From contig JBHJGU010000057.1 of NCBI GenBank assembly GCA_050331475.1, forward strand, positions 1 to 5,981: 5,981 bases of DNA. The letters are read 5' to 3'. The translations under genes and the position numbers were made by a program. The notes under the pieces were generated by a model, which searched no databases, had not been told where the DNA came from, and saw only the letters and a list, made by a program, of their open reading frames with translations. Shown piece by piece: positions 1 to 5,512 of the stretch (positions within the stretch are counted from its first letter, which is position 1; each line of letters opens with the position of its first letter). The stretch comes from JBHJGU01 sp050331475 (GTDB lineage: Bacteria > Pseudomonadota > Alphaproteobacteria > Caulobacterales > Maricaulaceae).

Positions 1-543
1 CCGAATAGGGGCGAATTTCGGCGCGTTTTGAGCGCCCCCCCTGGTTTGATCGCCCCCCGGGCGGCGCAGAAACACACCCCCGCCGGGGCGCGGTCGTCCG
101 ATAATCCAATCCGCGACCAGCGCGTCACCAGCGCTCACTCGCACCCGAGCGCCTGACCCGCCGTCCGCAGGGTCGCCTAAATCCAAGCGCGCATGCTTGC
201 CTGGATCGGCGGTCTTGGGCGCTTCAAGGCGCAGATCCGTAAAGAGTTGGTCAAGATCGGAGAGCCGTTCGGGCCGAACGGGAAAGCCCGCCCGTTCCGC
301 AACGCTCCACCCTTCCAGCCCCGGGGTCAGGGTCAGCGTCAGGTCCGTCCGTTCAATGGAGATTTGGTCCACCGCCCCCACCAGACGCTCCCAATCTGGC
401 GCGGCCAAGCCGCCGCCTTCCGGGCGCGCGAAGCGCTGGGCGTCCCATGCGCTCGCCGCCAGCGCGGCGATCAACGCGGTTCCTGACACTAAACCTAAAG
501 CCAAAGCGCTGCGCGCGCGGCGAGCGTTCATCACCGTGCTCAT
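1..543 (-). CDS. DUF4340 domain protein of the Gld-like ABC operon (3' end outside window)
   Basis: This is the fourth gene of the operon. It reads from ATG at 543 to base 1 without a stop, giving 181 residues of a longer protein. Its ATG overlaps the stop of the GldG-like gene (ATGA, 540-543). A GGGGAG ribosome site lies about 7 bases upstream, inside the end of that gene. Residues 11-31 form a single N-terminal membrane anchor after an Arg-rich start, so the rest is probably periplasmic. Residues 79-120 look like DUF4340: GWSVAERAGFPV, then a Leu-rich helix, then LRLEAPKTADPGKHARLDL. Next come a beta-rich stretch and a VFLRRPGGDQ motif at 157-166. Known for the family: DUF4340 proteins often follow GldG-type genes and have no established biochemical role. 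After residue 167 I no longer recognise the family. That part lies over runs of 6 and 7 G, so a frame error there is possible. The family call is fairly sure; the function is not. Confidence 0.82.
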   Translation of the reverse strand, partial: MSTVMNARRARSALALGLVSGTALIAALAASAWDAQRFARPEGGGLAAPDWERLVGAVDQISIERTDLTLTLTPGLEGWSVAERAGFPVRPERLSDLDQLFTDLRLEAPKTADPGKHARLDLGDPADGGSGARVRVSAGDALVADWIIGRPRPGGGVFLRRPGGDQTRGGAQNAPKFAPIR

Positions 544-2420
544 AGCAGGGCTCCCCGAATGCGCCGGGCGCCGCGACGCCGGCGTTGCACGAACACCGCC
601 AAACCCACGGCGATGACCAGGATCGGCGTCAGCGCAATGTTAAACACCGCCAAGGTCGTTTCTAAGGCGACAATGTCAGCGCGAAAATCCCGACTAAGCT
701 GGCGTTGCCGAGCGCGGATTTCAGTGATCTGCGCGCGCACCCGATCCAGTTCGCTCAACTCTTCGTCCGAAAGCTCCGCATCCCGATCGCCCGCGAAAAA
801 GCCCGATCCTGCGCCTTCGTCTTGAATCGCCTGAAGCCGCGCGTTCGACGCCTCCAACTGCGCCTCCAAGCTGGCTTGTTCGTCGAGGAATAGCGCCTCA
901 GCGTCCGCCCGCAGCGCCTCCACCCGCTCCATGGGCCGGGACGTCGGGGCGCGAGATCGCAAGCCAACCAAAGCCGCGGAGCCGGTAAACAGGTCAACCA
1001 CATTGGCCACAAAGCTCGCATTGTCCGCGATGGGCGATGCGCCGAACAGCGGATCGCGGCTGACGTAAAACCCATCGTCCAAGAGATCGGTGTCTGTGAC
1101 CACCAACACCGCGCCGCCGGTCTCCGCGGGGCCCGCCGCGGCCGGAGGCGCCCCTTCGCCATCCAAGGGCGGACCGTCGGGAAAGGCGGACCGTGTGATC
1201 CCGTCCACCCGCGCCGCCAAGACCTGCGGTCCCAGCTCGACGGGGTAATCGCGCAGCACCGCCGCCGGGTCGGGCCGAAGCGAAACCTCCGCCGCATCGA
1301 CCACCCCCGCCATGTCGGAGGTCTCGATCAAGGCGGTCACCGGAGCGGGAGCGTCCTCGGCGATGCGCAAAACGCCGGCGCTGGCCAAAGTGAGGCCGCG
1401 GGCCAGACCGGAGACCTCGAGCGCGTCCGCATTCATCGCTTCGGCGGGCAGCGACATCCACACCGGATACGGCAATTCAGCGGGCCGGCCATCCAGCTCA
1501 GTCGGGATTCGGAAGCCGCGCTCACGGTCAACAACGATCTCGCTGGGATCGTAAATCAGCCCCCAGGCGGCCAAAAGCGGACCCAAGTCGGAGCTCCGCT
1601 GTGCATTAAAACTCGGCAACCCGTTCGGGCCAGCCTGCAGTCCCGATTCCGACAGGGGATCGATCAGCGCGAACACCCGTCCTCCGCCAATGACGAATTG
1701 GTCGATCAGATAAAGCTGACGATCGGTTAAGGCGGGGGGATGGGCGAGCACCAGAACGCTGAGTTCCTCAGGCAGGGTCACCGCGCCCGCCTCGATCTCA
1801 ATCAAATCGAAGCGCCGGCTCAGCTCGGTGTAAAGATAGCTGGGCTGACCCGTCCGGGCGCCCGTTAGGTCCAGGCTAGACCACAACCCGACCCGTCCCG
1901 AACTTGGCGTCTCAAGCTCCGCCAGACCGCGCGCTAATTCGTACTCCAGCGAATAGGCCCGGTCTGGCGCGAAGAACGGCACCACGATGCGCTCGTCAAT
2001 GGCGTTGCGGGCCTCGAGGCCGAAATACAGCGTCTCCCCGTCCGCGGTAGGCACCGCTTCGATGCCCGCCGCGATGGCGCGATCTTCGGCCTCGCTCGCC
2101 GGCTCCGGGTTGAGTTCCTCAAGACGCAGCTTACCGCCCGATCGCGCGGCGAACGCTTGCAGGAGTTCGCGCACGCGCGCGCCATGGGCGCGGATTTGCG
2201 GAAATTGCGCGGCGAGCGCGCGGGAGTAGAAGAACGTCACATCCACCGGCTCGGACAAATCGGCCAAGACCGATTGCGCGCCGTCTGACAGGGTGTAGAG
2301 CCGCTCTTCGGTCAGATCGAGCCGAGCGCCGCGCAGAAACACCCCGCTGAGCGCATTCACGCTCAAAAACAGCGCGACCAAGGCGAAACCGGCGATGATG
2401 TTGAACTGCGTGCGTGTCAC
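540..2420 (-). CDS. GldG-like ABC transporter auxiliary protein (ABC_transp_aux family)
   Basis: This 626-residue membrane-anchored protein is the auxiliary subunit of a GldAFG-like ABC system. Residues 7-27 form an N-terminal membrane helix, followed by LDLTEERLYTLSDGAQSVL (34-52), the usual opening of the family's periplasmic region. Further family blocks are FFYSRALAAQFPQIR (63-77), LYFGLEARN (131-139), AHPPALTDRQLYLIDQFV (226-243) with GGGRVFALIDP just after, VLVVTDTDLLDDGFYV (438-453) and NASFVANVVDLFTGSAAL (467-484). Residues 497-585 are charged and heptad-like, probably a coiled coil. A second membrane helix at 592-611 precedes a short Arg-rich cytoplasmic tail. The start is GTG at 2420, three bases after the permease stop, with GGAGGG six bases upstream. 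Family knowledge: GldG is required for gliding in Flavobacterium, and homologues in other phyla have no known substrate. A role as periplasmic partner of the ABC-2 permease is inferred from domain content and gene order. Family assignment is strong. Confidence 0.93.
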   Translation of the reverse strand: MTRTQFNIIAGFALVALFLSVNALSGVFLRGARLDLTEERLYTLSDGAQSVLADLSEPVDVTFFYSRALAAQFPQIRAHGARVRELLQAFAARSGGKLRLEELNPEPASEAEDRAIAAGIEAVPTADGETLYFGLEARNAIDERIVVPFFAPDRAYSLEYELARGLAELETPSSGRVGLWSSLDLTGARTGQPSYLYTELSRRFDLIEIEAGAVTLPEELSVLVLAHPPALTDRQLYLIDQFVIGGGRVFALIDPLSESGLQAGPNGLPSFNAQRSSDLGPLLAAWGLIYDPSEIVVDRERGFRIPTELDGRPAELPYPVWMSLPAEAMNADALEVSGLARGLTLASAGVLRIAEDAPAPVTALIETSDMAGVVDAAEVSLRPDPAAVLRDYPVELGPQVLAARVDGITRSAFPDGPPLDGEGAPPAAAGPAETGGAVLVVTDTDLLDDGFYVSRDPLFGASPIADNASFVANVVDLFTGSAALVGLRSRAPTSRPMERVEALRADAEALFLDEQASLEAQLEASNARLQAIQDEGAGSGFFAGDRDAELSDEELSELDRVRAQITEIRARQRQLSRDFRADIVALETTLAVFNIALTPILVIAVGLAVFVQRRRRGARRIRGALL

Positions 2421-2423
2421 GGA

Positions 2424-3170
2424 TCACCCTCCGCGTCGGGCTGACACGGCGAGCCCGCAGGCCGCCAGCCAGACGCCGATAAAGCTCAAGAAAAACACCA
2501 GATCGGGCAGATCAATCACACCGCGCTGTAGGCTCTCAAAGCGCTGCTGTAGGCTTAAACTGGCGAAAAACTCCGCCGCGCGCGGTCCGAACACTGCGCC
2601 GACCGGGTCGAGCACGCCGGCCACGCCTGTGACCGTGAGCAAAAAGCCGATGAACGCCGCGAGCACGAAGGCGATCACCTGGTTCGGCGTTAAGGCCGAC
2701 ATCGCCATGCCCAGCGCCAGATAGGCGCCCGCCGCAAGGAAGGAGCCCGCATAGGCGATCGCAATCGCGCCATTATCGGGCGATCCCAGATAATTCACGG
2801 TCACCCACAACGGCGCGGTGAGCGCCAAGGCGACCCCGGCCACGCACCAGGCGGCGAGGAATTTCGCCAACACCGCAGCCCAAACCGGCACGGGCAGGGT
2901 CATCAGGATCTCTATCGCGCCGGTCTTAACGTCCTCAGCCCAGAGCCGCATGGCGAGCGCCGGCATGAACACCAGGTGCAGCCAGGGGTGGAAGACGAAA
3001 AACACGTCCAGATCAGCCCGGTTGGTGTTGAAAAAATCGCCAAGATAAAAGGCGAACCCGCCCGCGGAGAGCAAAAACACCGCGATGAACACATAAGCCG
3101 CCGGGGTTTGGAAATACCCCGCGAGTTCGCGCCGCCAGACCGCGCTTAACCCCGCCCGCGCCGCGCTCAT
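2424..3170 (-). CDS. GldF-like ABC-2 type transporter permease
   Basis: This 248-residue integral inner-membrane protein is the permease of the operon. About six hydrophobic segments are visible, near residues 25-43, 57-74, 97-122, 135-160, 165-187 and 223-243. Between segments 2 and 3 lies RLWAEDVKTGAIEILMTLPV (75-94), the cytoplasmic coupling block typical of GldF/NosY-like ABC-2 permeases. The TPNQVIAFV motif (161-169) and the late FESLQRGVIDLPDLVFFLS block (211-229) are also characteristic. ATG at 3170 is the start because it overlaps the ATPase stop in an ATGA arrangement and gives the usual MSAARAG...WRRELAGYF opening. The frame stays open upstream to 3299, but the extra 43 residues are Arg/Cys-rich and lie wholly within the ATPase gene, so they are rejected. 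The protein presumably dimerises and pairs with the ATPase encoded just upstream. The substrate cannot be read from the sequence. Confidence 0.93.
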   Translation of the reverse strand: MSAARAGLSAVWRRELAGYFQTPAAYVFIAVFLLSAGGFAFYLGDFFNTNRADLDVFFVFHPWLHLVFMPALAMRLWAEDVKTGAIEILMTLPVPVWAAVLAKFLAAWCVAGVALALTAPLWVTVNYLGSPDNGAIAIAYAGSFLAAGAYLALGMAMSALTPNQVIAFVLAAFIGFLLTVTGVAGVLDPVGAVFGPRAAEFFASLSLQQRFESLQRGVIDLPDLVFFLSFIGVWLAACGLAVSARRGG

Positions 3171-3889
3171 GCCGCTTCTCCCCGGGTCAGATCGCGAAAC
3201 GCGTCCTCTAACCGTCCGGAAGCCGCACGAGCCGCCAGCGCAGGCGGGGTCGCATCGGCGACGATTTCGCCCTGGTGGATGACAATGGCGCGGTCGCACA
3301 TGGCTTGGACTTCGTCGAGCAGGTGGGTGGAGATCAAAATCGCGGTGTTTTCGCGCAAGCTGCGGATCAAGGCGCGCACGCCGTCTTTCTGGTTGGGGTC
3401 GAGCCCGTCTGTGGGTTCATCCAGGATCAAGGCTTCCGGCTCGTGCAGCACCGCCGAGGCGAGGCCCGTGCGCCGCTTGAACCCTTTCGACAAGGTCTCG
3501 ATGGGTTGATCTAGCGCCTCGCCCAAACCGACCTGGCCCGCAGCCCGATCAATGCGCTGTTTAAGCGCCTCGCCTTTGAAACCTCGCGCTTGGCCGTGGA
3601 AGGCGAGAAATCCGCGCGGTGTCATATCCGGCCAGGCCGGCGCGCCCTCGGGCAGAAAGCCGAGCTTGGCTTGGGCTTGGCGGCGTTGGCCGTGGGCGTC
3701 TAACCCGGCGATCTGAGCGGAGCCCGCATCCGGTTCGAGATAGCCGGCGATCATGCGCAAGGTGGTTGTTTTGCCCGCGCCATTCGGCCCCAGAAACGCG
3801 ACGACTTCGCCAGGGCTTACGGTGAAGCTGACCCCGCGGACGACCGTGCGCTCGCCATAGCGTTTCTCAAGACCCTCAACCCGCAACAT
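3167..3889 (-). CDS. GldA-like ABC transporter ATP-binding protein
   Basis: This 240-residue nucleotide-binding subunit is the first gene of the operon and would energise the permease encoded next. Walker A is GPNGAGKTT (34-42). The signature region is LSKGFKRRTGLASAV (133-147), a variant of LSGGQ as in NosF/GldA-type ATPases. Walker B is ALILDEPT (153-160), the D-loop is GLDPNQ (162-167), and the switch histidine is in STHLLDE (H189). At the Q-loop position the protein reads GFLPEGAPAWPDMT (77-90), with Glu in place of Gln; this subfamily commonly has PE there. ATG at 3889 is chosen because MLRVEGLEKRYGER matches the normal ABC N-terminus and GGGGAGGA lies about 11 bases upstream. The frame extends to a GTG at 3958, but those 23 residues are not ABC-like and cover the likely promoter. 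The gene ends in a 4-base overlap with the permease. Function as an ATPase is secure; the transported substrate is unknown. Confidence 0.95.
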   Translation of the reverse strand: MLRVEGLEKRYGERTVVRGVSFTVSPGEVVAFLGPNGAGKTTTLRMIAGYLEPDAGSAQIAGLDAHGQRRQAQAKLGFLPEGAPAWPDMTPRGFLAFHGQARGFKGEALKQRIDRAAGQVGLGEALDQPIETLSKGFKRRTGLASAVLHEPEALILDEPTDGLDPNQKDGVRALIRSLRENTAILISTHLLDEVQAMCDRAIVIHQGEIVADATPPALAARAASGRLEDAFRDLTRGEAA

Positions 3890-3925
3890 GCCTAGCCCCG
3901 TCCTCCCCTCGACCCACTGGCCGGG

Positions 3926-3953
3926 ACATAAGCGGCGCGCCCTCGTGACGCAA
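3926..3953 (-). promoter_or_regulatory. Candidate sigma-70 type promoter of the ABC operon
   Basis: Read on the minus strand, a -35-like TTGCGT (3953-3948) and a -10-like TTATGT (3931-3926) are separated by 16 bases. This would start transcription roughly 25-35 bases before the ATPase ATG at 3889, leaving a short leader that contains the ribosome site. Both hexamers are imperfect, and no experimental support is available. The -35 element lies in the centre of the inverted repeat at 3935-3974. Confidence 0.4.
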
Positions 3954-3974
3954 GCCACAGGTCACTTGGCGCGC
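3935..3974. repeat. Two-step inverted repeat over the ABC operon promoter
   Basis: The outer arms GCGCGCC (3935-3941) and GGCGCGC (3968-3974) pair perfectly over 7 bases. The inner arms GTGAC (3945-3949) and GTCAC (3961-3965) pair over 5 bases. Unpaired CTC and TT separate the two steps, and an 11-base centre lies between the inner arms. No T-run follows on either strand, so it is not an intrinsic terminator. It overlaps the candidate -35 and the spacer of the promoter, which fits an operator or a structured leader better. Confidence 0.6.
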
Positions 3975-3983
3975 AGGCGCGGA

Positions 3984-4022
3984 CGAGACCGAATTAGGAA
4001 GGGCCGACGGCGCGCGGTCTCG
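3984..4022. repeat. Perfect 8-base inverted repeat in the divergent intergenic region
   Basis: CGAGACCG at 3984-3991 is exactly complementary to CGGTCTCG at 4015-4022, with a 23-base spacer. A small GCC/GGC pairing around 4003-4011 could add a second stem inside the spacer. There is no T-tract. It lies about 95-130 bases upstream of the ATPase start, and what it does is unknown. Confidence 0.5.
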
Positions 4023-4073
4023 ACGGGCTGGAGGGCTTTGAGATCGCCGAAACCGGGGAGCCGCGCCGCCGAT

Positions 4074-4087
4074 CCATGCGAGCATGG
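4074..4087. promoter_or_regulatory. Operator-like dyad between divergent genes
   Basis: CCATGC (4074-4079) and GCATGG (4082-4087) form perfect 6-base arms around a 2-base centre. A compact dyad of this kind in a divergent intergenic region resembles a binding site for a dimeric regulator. It lies 114 bases before the DUF2794 start and 185 bases before the ATPase start. No regulator is encoded in the window, so the assignment is only structural. Confidence 0.35.
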
Positions 4088-4200
4088 GCGGGCTATGGGG
4101 CGCAGGGAAGACAAAAATATGACGACTTCGCGGTGCGCCACCGGTTTCATAGGCGGACGAAATCGTCCAGTGTCGAAAAGCGCAGTGGGGGAGCCTCGAT

Positions 4201-4551
4201 TTGCGGCAAGACTTCAGTTCAAAGCCCGCGACCGTCCGTCCAACTCCGCAAGCGGTGCATTTCCACCGCACGGAGCTTGACCGCATTCTAGCGGTTTATG
4301 GGCGTATGGTGGCGGCCGGGGAATGGCGGGACTATGCGCTCGACGCGTTGAAAGATCGCGCGGTGTTTTCGATTTTTCGGCGATCCAGCGAGTGGCCGAT
4401 TTACCGGGTGGAGAAACGCCCAAGCCTCGCGCGCAAGCAAGGGGCTTACGCTGTGCTGGCGGCCTCGGGCCAAGTGCTCAAACGCGGTCGGGAGTTAGAG
4501 CCCGTTCTGAGGGTATTTGACCGGCAACTCATAAAACTTGTCAAAGACTGA
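4201..4551 (+). CDS. DUF2794 family protein
   Basis: This small soluble protein of 116 residues belongs to DUF2794, a family of about 110-130 residues found essentially in alphaproteobacteria and of unknown function. The family core is easy to see: VHFHRTELDRILAVYGRMV (19-37), then AAGEWRDYALDALKDRAVF (38-56), SIFRRSSEWPIYRVEKRP (57-74) and LARKQGAYAVLAASGQVLKR (76-95). The gene ends in a VLRVFD helix. There is no signal peptide or membrane helix. The start is taken as TTG at 4201. It has a GGGGAG ribosome site 7 bases upstream, an in-frame TAG at 4150 limits any extension, and the next in-frame Met (residue 36) would delete half the conserved core. The first 18 residues are variable and Pro/Ser-rich, as is usual for the family. 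The gene converges on the BI-1 gene with a 70-base gap. Family call is firm; no function can be given. Confidence 0.92.
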   Translation: MRQDFSSKPATVRPTPQAVHFHRTELDRILAVYGRMVAAGEWRDYALDALKDRAVFSIFRRSSEWPIYRVEKRPSLARKQGAYAVLAASGQVLKRGRELEPVLRVFDRQLIKLVKD

Positions 4552-4563
4552 GCTGAAGCCAAG

Positions 4564-4589
4564 AAAAAACCCCGGCCGAAGCCGGGGTT
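4564..4589 (-). terminator. Intrinsic terminator of the BI-1 family gene
   Basis: CCCCGGC (4570-4576) and GCCGGGG (4581-4587) pair around a 4-base loop, which reads TTCG on the minus strand. A flanking A-T pair at each end extends the stem to 9 bases (4568-4589). On the minus strand the stem is followed by TTTTTTCTT, the classic T-tract, about 35 bases after the BI-1 stop at 4622. On the plus strand only two T follow the stem, so it is a weaker terminator for DUF2794, although convergent genes often share such a hairpin. Confidence 0.9.
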
Positions 4590-4621
4590 AAGCGGTGTGC
4601 TAGCGCATAAGCTGGGACGAG

Positions 4622-5395
4622 CTATTCGCGCGACCCCATGAAGCTCAACAGAATCTGGAAGATGTTGACGAACGCGATATAGAGGTTCAGCGCGCCGAAA
4701 TAGGTCATCACGGCCATGCCCCGCTGATCGCCCGCCAGAGCGTAATAGCTCGTCTTCAGCTCTTGGGTCTGCCACGCGACGATGCCCGAGAACAAGGCCA
4801 GCGCGACGAACTGCAAGCCAACCTCGAGCAGGCTCGATTGCACGAACAAATTCACCAGGCTGATCAAAATCACCCCGACAATGCCCATGATCAGCAACGA
4901 GCCGAGCCCGGAGAGGTCTTTCTTCGTGGTGTAGCCCCACAAGCTCAACGCGCCGAAAGCCGCCGCGGTGATGAAGAACGCCTTGCCGATGGTCAGGAAG
5001 CTGACAGCGATCTCACGACCGGCTGCGGTTTGGCTCACAACGCCGGAGGCGGCCATGAGCACCCAAACGCCCAAACCCATGCCGATCAGGGTAACCACCG
5101 ACCAATAGAGCAGCCCCGCGCCTTTGGCCGAGGGATTGCGCATGAAGAACATGGAGCCGAACAGCAAAGCCAATGGCCCGAATTGCACGACGTAGAGCAA
5201 CGGCGTGCCGAACACCAATTGGGTGACCGGTTGAACCGTGCCCACCACGATGGCTAGGACGGCCGACCAAGCCAGGCCCAGGCCCATCTTGTTGTAAACG
5301 CCGAGCATGAAGGCGCGCAGGCCCGCATCCACCGACATGTCCATCGCACCGGCGGGGGCGTAGGCCGCGCCATAGCGAGAATTGTAAGAGTTCAT
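4622..5395 (-). CDS. Bax inhibitor-1/YbhL-family seven-helix membrane protein
   Basis: This 257-residue protein of the BI-1 (TMBIM/UPF0005) family sits in the inner membrane. A soluble N-terminus of about 35 residues with a Tyr/Ala-rich start is followed by about seven hydrophobic segments, near 37-55, 62-84, 93-116, 132-153, 162-185, 191-208 and 229-251. Typical blocks are NKMGLGLAWSA (35-45), GYTTKKDLSGLGSLLIMG (154-171) and YFGALNLYIAFVNIFQILLS (232-251). Family knowledge: bacterial BI-1 proteins such as Bacillus YetJ mediate pH-dependent calcium leak through a pair of aspartates. Here the equivalent positions appear to be Gln209 (AWQTQELK) and Ala241 (LYIAFVN), so that sensor seems absent. 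ATG at 5395 has AAGGA seven bases upstream. The gene lies 117 bases after a YbbP-like permease and is followed by a strong terminator, so it is probably transcribed alone or as the last gene. Family is certain; transport activity is open. Confidence 0.94.
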   Translation of the reverse strand: MNSYNSRYGAAYAPAGAMDMSVDAGLRAFMLGVYNKMGLGLAWSAVLAIVVGTVQPVTQLVFGTPLLYVVQFGPLALLFGSMFFMRNPSAKGAGLLYWSVVTLIGMGLGVWVLMAASGVVSQTAAGREIAVSFLTIGKAFFITAAAFGALSLWGYTTKKDLSGLGSLLIMGIVGVILISLVNLFVQSSLLEVGLQFVALALFSGIVAWQTQELKTSYYALAGDQRGMAVMTYFGALNLYIAFVNIFQILLSFMGSRE

Positions 5396-5428
5396 AGAAC
5401 GATCCTTCGTGTCGCAACGAGACGAGAC

Positions 5429-5445
5429 TTATCGTAAGCCGATAA
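5429..5445. promoter_or_regulatory. Operator-like dyad upstream of the BI-1 gene
   Basis: TTATCG (5429-5434) and CGATAA (5440-5445) form perfect 6-base arms around a 5-base centre. It lies 34-50 bases before the BI-1 ATG, where a transcription start or -10 element would be expected. It could bind a dimeric regulator or form a small leader hairpin. No T-run follows, so it is not a terminator for the upstream permease gene. Confidence 0.4.
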
Positions 5446-5472
5446 CATGGATTGACGCAGGCTGCTTGGCAA
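5444..5472 (-). promoter_or_regulatory. Weak candidate promoter of the BI-1 gene
   Basis: On the minus strand, TTGCCA (5472-5467) is followed after 17 bases by CATGTT (5449-5444). The -35 is fair and the -10 is poor. The -35 half lies inside a GCTTG-G-CAAGC dyad (5464-5474), and the -10 touches the TTATCG/CGATAA dyad. The 117-base gap without a gene argues for a promoter somewhere here, but this exact placement is uncertain. Confidence 0.28.
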
Positions 5473-5512
5473 GCGGTTTCACCCGCAATTTGATCGACAT
5501 TTCCGTTAAAGG

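Larger units (their letters stand above)
3890..4200. other. Divergent intergenic region without a convincing gene
   Basis: These 311 bases separate the minus-strand ABC operon from the plus-strand DUF2794 gene. Several open frames cross the region on both strands, but their translations are Arg/Pro-rich, match no family I know, and look like GC-driven chance frames. The region contains the candidate ABC promoter and three inverted repeats, at 3935-3974, 3984-4022 and 4074-4087. An AT-rich patch lies near 4112-4121. I found no clear promoter for DUF2794; it probably lies between about 4090 and 4190. A small structured RNA cannot be excluded, but no known RNA family is recognised. Confidence 0.6.

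Noticed and set aside
193..212. About 18 of 20 bases match, inverted, a stretch near 4068-4087
   Set aside because: One copy lies within the DUF4340 coding region and the other in intergenic DNA, with no flanking similarity; in GC-rich DNA such a short imperfect match can arise by chance.
755..1461. Out-of-frame minus-strand open frames inside the GldG-like gene
   Set aside because: They are Arg/Gly/Trp-rich frame-shifted shadows, whereas the GldG-like frame carries conserved family blocks through the same bases.
3171..3299. In-frame upstream extension of the permease gene by 43 residues
   Set aside because: The extension is entirely inside the ATPase coding region, is Arg/Cys/Pro-rich, and has no membrane or family similarity; the ATGA overlap start at 3170 fits the family N-terminus.
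3890..3958. Upstream GTG start for the ATPase gene at 3958
   Set aside because: It would add 23 residues unlike any ABC protein and would cover the candidate promoter; the ATG at 3889 has a ribosome site and gives the normal start of the ABC domain.
3876..4291. Several overlapping open frames on both strands in the divergent intergenic region
   Set aside because: Their translations are rich in Arg, Pro and Ala with no recognisable domain, and they overlap each other and the true genes, as expected by chance in GC-rich DNA.
4568..4589. Hairpin considered as terminator of DUF2794 on the plus strand
   Set aside because: The T-tract lies on the minus-strand side; on the plus strand only two T follow the stem, so it is assigned primarily to the BI-1 gene.
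4763..5257. 164-residue open frame on the plus strand, antisense to the BI-1 gene
   Set aside because: It is composed of Gln/His/Asp/Arg-rich sequence typical of the antisense of a hydrophobic protein gene; the minus-strand BI-1 protein is unmistakable.
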